Shown here: positions 6,856 to 14,082 of the stretch, piece by piece
How the letters are laid out: each line of letters opens with the position of its first letter
Numbering within the stretch: position 1 is the stretch's first letter
DNA from: a virus
Direction: 5' to 3' (one strand)
DNA length: 23,692 nucleotides
IMG/VR virus record: IMGVR_UViG_3300032223_001045
Coordinates: 1 to 23,692 of that record
Program-made: the position numbers and the translations under genes
Notes under the pieces: model-generated
Databases searched by the model: none
Seen by the model: the letters and a program-made list of their open reading frames with translations, nothing else
What the model was told of the DNA's origin: nothing

Positions 6856-6861
6856 TATAAT
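6853..6861 (+). promoter_or_regulatory. Extended -10 element (TGATATAAT) before the polymerase gene
   Basis: A perfect TGn-TATAAT, with the stop codon of the upstream gene as the TGA, as at 5955-5963. No good -35 lies 16-18 bp upstream (CACCTG at 17 bp), so it would depend on the extended -10. Transcription would start about at the polymerase ATG (6868), which would give a leaderless or near-leaderless message. This arrangement makes the promoter uncertain. Confidence 0.4.
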
Positions 6862-6867
6862 AATTTA

Positions 6868-9411
6868 ATGAGTAAATACTATACCAGTGTTGCTGTACAT
6901 GGTAATCATATTTTGTACAGAGGTATCAACAATGGTCGGAGAGTCAAGGAAAAAGTCCAATACTCTCCGACTTTGTTTTTGCCATCCAAGAAAGCCACAG
7001 AGTGGAAAACATTATTTAATGAACCACTGGAGGCGATGAAATTTGAAAGCATTCGTGAAACAAGAAATTTTGTTAAACGTTATGAAGATGTTGCAAACTT
7101 TAAAATTTATGGTAATACTCGGTATGAATATGCTTTCATTGCAGATACATTTAGAGGTGTTGTCGATTGGGATATTAATGATCTATCAATCCTCATAATC
7201 GATATTGAGGTTGGTTCTGAGAATGGATTTCCTGATCCAACTAAGGCAACTGAACCAATTACTGCTATTGGTGTTCAGCAGTTAAATGGCGGGGTTACTG
7301 TTTACGGTTGCGGTGAGTATAAAGTGAAAGGTAATGAAACCTATGTCTTATGTGAAAATGAAGTCGATTTGTGTAAACGGTTTCTTGCTGATTGGTCAAA
7401 TAGCTATCCTGATATCGTCACTGGTTGGAATGTCAAGCTTTTTGATATTCCTTACATTATCAATCGCTTCACACGTATACTTGGCGAAGATAACCTAAAG
7501 AAACTTTCACCTTGGGGATTTTTAAGTCAACGTGAAACTAATTTCAAAGGTAAAACGCAAGTAATCCATGAGATTATTGGTGTACCTGTACTTGACTATT
7601 ATGAATTATATCAATGGTACGCTCCGAATGGTAAGTCACAAGAATCCTATAAACTGGATAATATTGCCAGTGTAGAACTTGGTGAGAATAAATTGTCATT
7701 CGATGAATATGACAATTTGAATCAATTGTATAGATTGAATCATCAAAAGTTTATTGAGTACAACATCAAAGACGTTGAACTTATTCTGAAGCTTGAGGAT
7801 AAGTTGAAGTTGATTGAGTTGGCATTAACTTTGGCATATGACACTAAAACAAATTATGAGGATGTTTTTGCACAAACTCGTATGTGGGATGCATTAATAT
7901 ATAACTATCTTCATGAAAAACATATTATTGTTCCACCACGGGTAATACAGAACAAAACAGCGGCATTTGAAGGTGCATATGTCAAAGACCCACAGGTTGG
8001 GTTGCACAATTGGGTAGCATCGTTTGACTTGAATAGTCTATATCCACACTTGATTATTCAATATAACATTTCACCGGAAACATTGCTTGAGTCTGAAGAT
8101 TATACTGATGAGATGCGAGAGGTTCTTTCGCAAGATGTCTCTGTTGATGCTTTGTTAGTTAAGCGTATAAACACTTCAGAACTCACTAATGTTACAGTGA
8201 CACCTAATGCACAATTCTTCCGTACAGACAAGCAGGGTTTCTTACCGAAAATGATGCTTGAAATGTATGAAGATCGTAAGAAGTACAAAAAGCTGATGCT
8301 CAAAGCACAGCAAGAGTATGAAGATGAAAAAGATGATTCAAAGAAATATGAAATCGAGAAGTTAATTGCACGTTATAACAATCTGCAACTAGCCAAGAAG
8401 GTTTCATTGAACTCAGCATACGGTGCAATGGGTTCACAGTATTTCAGGTTCTATGATTTACGCATAGCACTAGCTGTAACATCAGCAGGTCAATTGTCTA
8501 TTCGTTGGATTGAAAATAAACTAAATGAATATTTAAACAATTTACTAAAGACTGAAACAGATTATGTTATCGCCTCTGACACAGATTCGATTTATCTCAA
8601 ACTTGGCCCACTGGTTGAAAAAGTGTATGGCGCGGGAGGCAAAGTATCGATGCCTACCGATAAAGTTATCGAGTTTATGGATAATGTATGTGAAAAGAAG
8701 TTGCAACCGTTTATTGATGAAAGTTATAAAGAACTTGCTGAGTATGTACATGCGTTTGACCAAAAAATGATCATGAAGCGTGAGGCACTTGCAGATAAAG
8801 GTATCTGGACTGCCAAAAAACGTTACATTCTTAATGTTTATAACAACGAAGGTGTTCAATACAACGAACCACATTTAAAAGTTATGGGTCTTGAGATGAT
8901 CAAATCTTCGACACCATATGCTGTACGTGAGAAGATGCGTCAACTAATTAAGTTGATCATGGTTTCGAATGAATCTGATATACAGGATTTTATTTCGGAG
9001 TTTAGAGATAAATTCAAATCATTACCTGCGGAAGACATTTCGTTCCCACGTGGATTGAATGGTTTACAGGAATACTCTGATTCAGTAACTCTTTATAGAA
9101 AAGGTACACCGATTCATGTTAAGGGTGCCATACTCTATAATCATTATTTGAAACAATTAAATCTCACTAATAAGTATCCTTTGATACAAGAAGGTGAGAA
9201 GCTGAAGTTTACGTATTTGCGAACACCAAATCCGTTTAAGGATTCTGTTATATCGTATCCAGCACGTTTACCTAAAGAGTTTAATCTACAGGAATACATT
9301 GATTATGATACGCAGTTTGAGAAAACATTCTTGGAGCCAATTCAAGTTATTTTAAATTGTTTGAATTGGAAAGCTGAAAAGCAAGCAACTTTAGAAAGTT
9401 TCTTCGGATGA
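6868..9411 (+). CDS. 43: Family B DNA polymerase (T4 gp43-like)
   Basis: 847 aa (T4 gp43 is 898). The 3'-5' exonuclease residues are D112 and E114 (Exo I, IIDIEVGSE), D193 (Exo II, NVKLFDIP) and D302 (Exo III, YNIKDVELI). The polymerase has motif A at 387 (DLNSLYP), motif B KKVSLNSAYG at 510-519 and motif C DTDS at 571-574. It replicates phage DNA with proofreading. The last residues QATLESFFG form a canonical PIP-box that replaces the T4/RB69 C-terminal clamp-binding peptide. There is no Shine-Dalgarno before the ATG, only TAATTTA, so translation may be weak or controlled, as T4 gp43 expression is by autoregulation. It is separated from regA by nearly 4 kb of other genes, unlike in T4. The stop overlaps the next gene (ATGA). 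Confidence 0.98.
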   Translation: MSKYYTSVAVHGNHILYRGINNGRRVKEKVQYSPTLFLPSKKATEWKTLFNEPLEAMKFESIRETRNFVKRYEDVANFKIYGNTRYEYAFIADTFRGVVDWDINDLSILIIDIEVGSENGFPDPTKATEPITAIGVQQLNGGVTVYGCGEYKVKGNETYVLCENEVDLCKRFLADWSNSYPDIVTGWNVKLFDIPYIINRFTRILGEDNLKKLSPWGFLSQRETNFKGKTQVIHEIIGVPVLDYYELYQWYAPNGKSQESYKLDNIASVELGENKLSFDEYDNLNQLYRLNHQKFIEYNIKDVELILKLEDKLKLIELALTLAYDTKTNYEDVFAQTRMWDALIYNYLHEKHIIVPPRVIQNKTAAFEGAYVKDPQVGLHNWVASFDLNSLYPHLIIQYNISPETLLESEDYTDEMREVLSQDVSVDALLVKRINTSELTNVTVTPNAQFFRTDKQGFLPKMMLEMYEDRKKYKKLMLKAQQEYEDEKDDSKKYEIEKLIARYNNLQLAKKVSLNSAYGAMGSQYFRFYDLRIALAVTSAGQLSIRWIENKLNEYLNNLLKTETDYVIASDTDSIYLKLGPLVEKVYGAGGKVSMPTDKVIEFMDNVCEKKLQPFIDESYKELAEYVHAFDQKMIMKREALADKGIWTAKKRYILNVYNNEGVQYNEPHLKVMGLEMIKSSTPYAVREKMRQLIKLIMVSNESDIQDFISEFRDKFKSLPAEDISFPRGLNGLQEYSDSVTLYRKGTPIHVKGAILYNHYLKQLNLTNKYPLIQEGEKLKFTYLRTPNPFKDSVISYPARLPKEFNLQEYIDYDTQFEKTFLEPIQVILNCLNWKAEKQATLESFFG

Positions 9412-10322
9412 TACACGCTATATTACCATTTTTGACTGCTATTGCTTTATCTGCAATTGCAGCGTACTATTCTGTAATTGGTCTTGCACAAATATTTCCT
9501 GGTTCATACTGGCCAATTATCATTATGGGTTCTGTGCTCGAAGCAGCAAAATTGGTAACAGTATCATGGGTATATAATAATTGGAAAACTACATTTTCTG
9601 CATTGAAGGTGTATTTTTTAATTGCTGTTGTGTTGCTCATGGGTATCACATCGATGGGTATTTTTGGTTATCTGTCCAAAGCACACATTGAACATTCATC
9701 AAGCATTTCACCATTAGTTGAAAAGGAAATGATTTATGAGGAGAAGATTAAAACCCTCAAAGAGGGTATCGAGGCTAATCGCAAAAATGTCCTCCAGTTG
9801 GATGCGGCGGTTGATCAAGTCATGGCAAGGTCAACGGATGAAAGGGGCGCGGAAAGGGCGAATCAAATCCGCAAAACCCAACAGAAGGAGCGCACACGAC
9901 AGGCTGATGAGATTGCTAGGGCGCAGACCGAAATACAGAAAATTACGGAGGAAAAGTCTCCTATATCCTTGGAAATTAAAAAGGCTGAGTCGGACTTGGG
10001 GCCTATAAAATATGTGGCAGATGTAGTTTATGGGACGCAAGACCGAGACTTGATAGACAAAGCAGTACGACTAGTTATATTTGTAATTATTGTGGTATTT
10101 GATCCACTTGCGGTATTGTTGCTGATTGCTGCCAATCAAACTTATCGTAGATTGAAACAAGATAAACAAACAAAACCTGAACCAATAAAGGTAATTAAGA
10201 AAAAGAAAATTGACAAGGCAACAACGCCTAGTTTAGAATCATTCTTTGTAGACGATAGCCATACCGTTATTGCCAAAGATAAAATAGCTGATATGAATGG
10301 AGATATGAATGAGCGTTCTTGA
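9408..10322 (+). CDS. Four-pass membrane protein with coiled coil and PIP-like tail
   Basis: 304 aa, no known enzyme motif. Hydrophobic segments at about 5-28, 35-56, 67-88 and 219-243 are membrane helices. Between helices 3 and 4 lies a long, highly charged coiled coil (about 105-195). Basic residues between helices 2 and 3 and in the tail (KVIKKKKIDK) fit an N-in/C-in topology, with the coiled coil outside the inner membrane and the tail in the cytoplasm. The tail holds TPSLESFF (273-280), a near match to the PIP-box ending the polymerase directly upstream. Similar proteins sit between polymerase and uvsX in other marine T4-like phages, as far as I recall. The coiled-coil part (9740-10040) uses AGG, GGG and GCG codons much more than the flanks. 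A replisome-membrane tether is my inference. Confidence 0.85.
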   Translation: MIHAILPFLTAIALSAIAAYYSVIGLAQIFPGSYWPIIIMGSVLEAAKLVTVSWVYNNWKTTFSALKVYFLIAVVLLMGITSMGIFGYLSKAHIEHSSSISPLVEKEMIYEEKIKTLKEGIEANRKNVLQLDAAVDQVMARSTDERGAERANQIRKTQQKERTRQADEIARAQTEIQKITEEKSPISLEIKKAESDLGPIKYVADVVYGTQDRDLIDKAVRLVIFVIIVVFDPLAVLLLIAANQTYRRLKQDKQTKPEPIKVIKKKKIDKATTPSLESFFVDDSHTVIAKDKIADMNGDMNERS

Positions 10323-11367
10323 TAGATTAAAAAAGGGATCGACAATTAAAGATTCGTCGATACTTGCAAAGTCACAGTTCTTTACAGAAAAAGACATGAT
10401 ACAAACTGAGGTGCCTATGATAAATGTGGCACTGTCTGGTAATCTGGATGGTGGTCTGACACCAGGATTGACTATGTTTGCGGGTCCATCCAAACATTTT
10501 AAAACTGCATTTGCTTTGTTGATGGCTTCTTCTTATATGAAGAAGTATCCTGATGCTGTAGTTCTGTTCTATGATTCTGAGTTCGGCACACCACAATCAT
10601 ACTTTGATACGTTTAACATTGATACTGATCGTGTTCTGCATACACCAATTACTGATGTTGAACAGTTGAAGCATGACATCATGGTACAGATGCAAGAAAT
10701 TGGCAAGGACGATAAGGTTATTATTATTCTTGATTCGATTGGTAATCTAGCATCCAAGAAAGAAGTTGACGATTCTATTGAAGGTAAGACTGTAGCAGAT
10801 ATGAGTCGTGCCAAACAAATCAAAAGTTTGTTCCGTATGGTGACACCACATTTGACAATCAAAGATATTCCGATGATTGTTGTAAATCACACATATAAAG
10901 AAATTGGTTTGTATCCTAAAGACATCGTTGGTGGTGGTACAGGTTCATACTATTCAGCAGATACAATTTGGATTCTTGGTCGCCAGCAAGAAAAGACCGG
11001 AACCGAAATTACAGGATACAACTTCATCATCAATGTTGAAAAGTCACGATTTGTTCGTGAGAAGTCAAAGATTCCTGTAGCCGTTTCATTTGATGGTGGT
11101 ATTCAAAAGTATTCTGGTCTGATGGACATTGCACTCGAAGGTAACTTTGTAAATAAACCATCGAATGGTTGGTATGCAAAGGTTGACCAAGAGACGGGTG
11201 AAATTGGTGATAAGAAACGATTTGATGATACACAGAATGCAGAATTCTGGAATGATATTCTTGCTAGTGAGAAGTTTAAAGAATATGTAAGGAAGCAATA
11301 TGAGATCACGTATAGTAGCATTCTTGGACAAGATGACGTTCTGGAAAAGGAAGCAAGTGGGTTATAA
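10309..11367 (+). CDS. uvsX: UvsX, RecA-like strand-exchange ATPase
   Basis: 352 aa (T4 UvsX is 391). Walker A is GPSKHFKT at 59-66, the unusual UvsX form (GPSKxFKx). Walker B is VIIILDSIGN, and VVNHTYKEIG and GGGTGSYYSADTIWIL follow as in UvsX. It coats ssDNA and drives homologous pairing for recombination-dependent replication and repair. The ATG overlaps the end of the membrane-protein gene by 14 bp. The N-terminal MSVLDRLKKGSTIKDS and the C-terminal acidic region (about 290-352) are also UvsX-like. It is followed by a small gene and the gp41 helicase, so recombination and fork enzymes are encoded together. Confidence 0.97.
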   Translation: MSVLDRLKKGSTIKDSSILAKSQFFTEKDMIQTEVPMINVALSGNLDGGLTPGLTMFAGPSKHFKTAFALLMASSYMKKYPDAVVLFYDSEFGTPQSYFDTFNIDTDRVLHTPITDVEQLKHDIMVQMQEIGKDDKVIIILDSIGNLASKKEVDDSIEGKTVADMSRAKQIKSLFRMVTPHLTIKDIPMIVVNHTYKEIGLYPKDIVGGGTGSYYSADTIWILGRQQEKTGTEITGYNFIINVEKSRFVREKSKIPVAVSFDGGIQKYSGLMDIALEGNFVNKPSNGWYAKVDQETGEIGDKKRFDDTQNAEFWNDILASEKFKEYVRKQYEITYSSILGQDDVLEKEASGL

Positions 11368-11671
11368 AGAAGGAATAGATTACCAATTTATACCATCTGA
11401 TGATGAACAAATTACAGCACTCGGCATACTAAAAGGAAAGTATGCTGGTGTTCTATATCATTATGGTAAAGCAAGAGTAATTGAAGAGGGTGAGTTTGCT
11501 CGATTGTATTTTGATTATACAATTGAGCATTCTCCAAATTTCACCGTTCATGATTTGACAATTGATCAAGAATTTCATACAATGATTGGTGATATACTTA
11601 CAGACATTCTACTGAAACAATCCAATGAAACGATTAGAAACCACGATTCTCAAGAATTTGATATACAATGA
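11333..11671 (+). CDS. Conserved-looking small protein between uvsX and helicase genes, unknown function
   Basis: 112 aa from ATG 11333 (MTFWKRKQVG). A longer version from ATG 11300 has a better ribosome site (AAGGA) but would overlap uvsX by 68 bp; start choice is open. The sequence GIDYQFIPSDDEQITALGIL, KGKYAGVLYHYG and YFDYTIEHSPNF suggests a compact beta-rich fold, and the C-terminal half is acidic and helical (FHTMIGDILTDILLKQ). It is encoded between UvsX and the replicative helicase and overlaps both. I suspect a replication/recombination accessory factor, but nothing in the sequence proves it. It is not recognisable as UvsY, the T4 mediator. Confidence 0.72.
   Translation: MTFWKRKQVGYKEGIDYQFIPSDDEQITALGILKGKYAGVLYHYGKARVIEEGEFARLYFDYTIEHSPNFTVHDLTIDQEFHTMIGDILTDILLKQSNETIRNHDSQEFDIQ
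11555..11583 (+). promoter_or_regulatory. Probable sigma70 promoter inside the small gene, upstream of helicase
   Basis: TTGACA (11555-11560), a 17-bp spacer and TACAAT (11578-11583) match 11 of 12 consensus positions. Transcription would start near 11590, about 35 bp before the helicase ATG. It lies wholly within coding sequence, so chance cannot be excluded, but the exact spacing and location are favourable. Confidence 0.5.
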
Positions 11672-13022
11672 GGCATTTGCACGTAAGATTTTACCGTTCA
11701 TCAAACTAGAATATTTTTCGGATTCTACAGAAAAAAATGTGTTCACGGAAATAAACGAACATATTAATCAATATAAACATTTACCCACATACGAATCACT
11801 TGTAATCAATTTTACAGAATCCAAGACATTAACAGAGGATCAAGTTCGTGGTGCAGTCGAATTGATTCGTGAAATTAATGCAAACAAAGATGAGCCAACC
11901 GATACGGAATGGTTAACCGATCAAACTGAAAAGTTTTGTCAAGATAAGGCAATCTATAATGCTATCATGGAATCAGTTCGTATTCTTGATAATAAAGTAG
12001 ATAAGCAAGCCAAAGGTTCCATACCAAAACTCTTGAGTGATGCGCTTGGCGTTTCATTTGATTCCTCTGTAGGACATGATTACATTGATGACTACAGCAG
12101 TCGATTTGACTTCTATCATCGGCACGAAACAAAAATACCATTTGACTTAGACATCTTCAATAAGATCACTAAGGGTGGTATACCAAACAAAACATTAAAC
12201 ATCGCACTTGCTGGTACTGGCGTAGGTAAATCTTTGTTCATGTGTCACGTGGCTGCATCAGCAATGTCACAGGGGTTGAATGTTTTGTACATCACTATGG
12301 AAATGGCAGAGGAACGAATTGCTGAACGAATTGATGCTAATTTATTAAACATTGATATATCTGATTTACATACAATGAGTAAGACAGATTATGATCGTAA
12401 GTTTACAGCGTTGTGTACAAAAACACAGGGTAAACTTATCATCAAAGAATATCCAACAGCATCTGCATCGGCATTACATTTTCGTGCACTATTAAATGAA
12501 TTGCAATTAAAGAAAAGTTTTAAACCAAATATCATTTTTATTGATTATTTGAATATATGTTCATCTGCACGAATTAAAGCAGGTGCCAATGTAAACTCAT
12601 ACAGCTACATCAAAGCTATTGCTGAAGAGTTACGTGGTTTGGCAGTAGAATTTAATGTGCCGATTGTCTCTGCCACACAAACTACTCGTTCAGGTTTCAC
12701 CAGTTCTGATCCTGGTCTTGAAGATACATCAGAATCGTTTGGATTACCAGCAACAGCAGATTTCATGTTTGCTTTAATTTCAACTGAAGAGTTGCAACAA
12801 ATGAATCAAATAATGGTAAAACAATTAAAGAATCGCTACAATGATCCTAATTATTTTAAACGGTTTGTAATTGGAATTGATCGTGCCAAAATGAAGCTTT
12901 ACGATGTTGAACAAGTGGCACAGGAAGACTTGGTAGATGCTGGACAAGTAGATGACAAGCCTTTGAATACTTTTGGTGAGCGTGAACGCCGAACTAAAAA
13001 CTTTGGTGGGTTTAAAGTATAA
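11625..13022 (+). CDS. 41: Replicative DNA helicase, DnaB family (T4 gp41-like)
   Basis: 465 aa (T4 gp41 is 475). The N-terminal helical domain (1-140) is followed by a RecA-type motor: Walker A AGTGVGKS at 196-203, the YITMEMAEERIAERI region (DnaB motif 1a) and Walker B IIFIDYLN. The SATQTTRSG segment is the Q-containing H3 motif and KNRYNDP the arginine-finger region. It forms a hexamer on the lagging strand, unwinds the fork and works with primase and polymerase. The ATG overlaps the preceding gene by 47 bp. The last codons overlap a TATAAATA late-promoter motif. Primase (gp61) is not in the window. Confidence 0.97.
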   Translation: MKRLETTILKNLIYNEAFARKILPFIKLEYFSDSTEKNVFTEINEHINQYKHLPTYESLVINFTESKTLTEDQVRGAVELIREINANKDEPTDTEWLTDQTEKFCQDKAIYNAIMESVRILDNKVDKQAKGSIPKLLSDALGVSFDSSVGHDYIDDYSSRFDFYHRHETKIPFDLDIFNKITKGGIPNKTLNIALAGTGVGKSLFMCHVAASAMSQGLNVLYITMEMAEERIAERIDANLLNIDISDLHTMSKTDYDRKFTALCTKTQGKLIIKEYPTASASALHFRALLNELQLKKSFKPNIIFIDYLNICSSARIKAGANVNSYSYIKAIAEELRGLAVEFNVPIVSATQTTRSGFTSSDPGLEDTSESFGLPATADFMFALISTEELQQMNQIMVKQLKNRYNDPNYFKRFVIGIDRAKMKLYDVEQVAQEDLVDAGQVDDKPLNTFGERERRTKNFGGFKV

Positions 13023-13025
13023 ATA
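13018..13025 (+). promoter_or_regulatory. T4-type late promoter motif TATAAATA
   Basis: An exact match to the T4 late -10 sequence, which is read by host RNA polymerase carrying gp55 and activated by the sliding clamp. It overlaps the helicase stop codon and lies 17 bp before the ATG at 13043. Transcription would begin near 13031, at the AAGGAG ribosome site, so the leader would be very short. It is the only exact copy I found in the window; an 8-bp AT motif can occur by chance. Confidence 0.45.
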
Positions 13026-13042
13026 AAATAAAGGAGTAGTGA

Positions 13043-13315
13043 ATGGCATACGACATCAATAAGATACTAACGGAATACGGAGAAGATGATTTTGGTTTTT
13101 CTGCTGTATCAGAAGCAGAATATAATGCAGTTATTAATGAAACCGCAGACACAGCAGAAGCTTACAAGCATAAGCTGGCTGAAGTGGAAAAACTTGTTTT
13201 ACCATTTTTCACTAAATTGTTAAAAACAGCAGACAAAGAATACATCTACTGGCCTAATCGTAAAACGTTAGTTGAAGCGCAAATTCAAAAAATACTTTCA
13301 CTAACAAGAGGATAA
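13043..13315 (+). CDS. Small protein of unknown function, aquatic T4-like phage type
   Basis: 90 aa. AAGGAG lies 6 bp before the ATG. The sequence DDFGFSAVSEAEYNAV, a helical middle (HKLAEVEKLVLPFFTKLL) and the end YIYWPNRKTLVEAQIQKIL look like a small protein found in other T4-like marine phages with no assigned role; that recollection cannot be checked here. It is acidic at the N-terminus, without cysteines or membrane segments. The stop overlaps the next ATG (TAATG). The late-promoter motif directly upstream suggests a structural or assembly role, by inference. Confidence 0.8.
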   Translation: MAYDINKILTEYGEDDFGFSAVSEAEYNAVINETADTAEAYKHKLAEVEKLVLPFFTKLLKTADKEYIYWPNRKTLVEAQIQKILSLTRG

Positions 13316-13593
13316 TGAGCGACGAACAAGAAGACTTTAAGAAAAAGTTAGATGCATTAAAACCCAAAAAGAAAAAACTTTCAGTACCAGAAGAATTTTT
13401 AGATGGTGCTAAAAGTTACGAATCTAAATTGGAAGCAGTTAAGATAATAACTGAAAGAGAAAAAGATAGAGTTGTTTTAATGTTTAAAGGTATGCTCAAA
13501 CCAGAACCACCGAAAACAGTAGAGTCGTATAATAAAGAAAAAACACCAGCTAAACCAGCAGAAAAAACAAAAAGATTTTTGGGTAAAACATGA
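13315..13593 (+). CDS. Lysine-rich small protein of unknown function
   Basis: 92 aa, with alternating acidic and basic blocks: KKKLDALKPKKKKLSVPEEF near the start, a helical middle (KLEAVKIITEREKDRVVLMFKGML) and a proline/lysine tail. The N- and C-termini are probably disordered. It is translationally linked on both sides (TAATG with the gene before, ATGA with the Fe-S carrier gene after). No domain is recognised. Phage scaffold or core proteins have similar composition, but this is only a resemblance. Confidence 0.75.
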   Translation: MSDEQEDFKKKLDALKPKKKKLSVPEEFLDGAKSYESKLEAVKIITEREKDRVVLMFKGMLKPEPPKTVESYNKEKTPAKPAEKTKRFLGKT

Positions 13594-13913
13594 TCACTAT
13601 TACACCAGCAGCAGCAAATAAAATCAAAACCATCATTGATGCCGAAGACCCATCACTTAAACTACGTGTGTTTGTTGAAGGTGGTGGTTGTACAGGATTT
13701 AAATATGGATTCTCGATTGAAGAACAAGCACCAGCCGAGGATGATTTTACATTCGAAAAAGATGGTGTTGGTGTTGTTATAGATAGTGTCAGTATGCAAT
13801 ATATGACTGAAGCAGAAATAGATTATACAGAAAGTATGATGGGTTCTAATTTTACTATCCGTAACCCAAATGTTAAAGCAACTTGTGGTTGCGGTTCATC
13901 TTTTGCTGTATGA
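13590..13913 (+). CDS. A-type iron-sulfur carrier (HesB/IscA/ErpA family)
   Basis: 107 aa, the normal family length. The three conserved cysteines are present: C34 in GGGCTGFKYGF, and C99 and C101 in the C-terminal CGCGSSF. The N-terminal ITITPAAANKIK and the central DSVSMQYM region also match. A-type carriers receive Fe-S clusters from the assembly scaffold and pass them to target proteins. Related genes occur in other aquatic T4-like phages, where their use is unknown. The gene overlaps both neighbours (ATGA on each side). A Fe-S target in this phage is not visible in the window. Confidence 0.95.
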   Translation: MITITPAAANKIKTIIDAEDPSLKLRVFVEGGGCTGFKYGFSIEEQAPAEDDFTFEKDGVGVVIDSVSMQYMTEAEIDYTESMMGSNFTIRNPNVKATCGCGSSFAV

Positions 13914-14068
13914 AATCGTTCAAAGAATATATCAAAGACTTAGAAGGCAAACAAGAATTTGTCTCTAAAGCAGGTGCTGGCGAATGGGGTAGACCAGAAT
14001 CTGTTGAGAAGTATGTAAAAGATACTCCTGGTCAAAGTATAGAACTATATAAGAAACATACAAATTAA
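13910..14068 (+). CDS. Small protein with T4 capsid-targeting-like N-terminus
   Basis: 52 aa; ATG 13910 overlaps the stop of the Fe-S carrier gene (ATGA). It begins MKSFKEYIKDLEG, resembling the capsid-targeting sequence of T4 internal proteins IPII and IPIII (MKTYQEFIAEA), which directs proteins into the prohead core and is cut by protease gp21 after a glutamate. The remainder (FVSKAGAGEWGRPESVEKYV) is small and charged. I infer that it is an internal head protein or part of one. The same kind of start recurs at 22237 and inside two proteins near the window end. An alternative is simple similarity of a short amphipathic helix. Confidence 0.72.
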   Translation: MKSFKEYIKDLEGKQEFVSKAGAGEWGRPESVEKYVKDTPGQSIELYKKHTN

Positions 14069-14082
14069 TTATTGGAGTTGTT

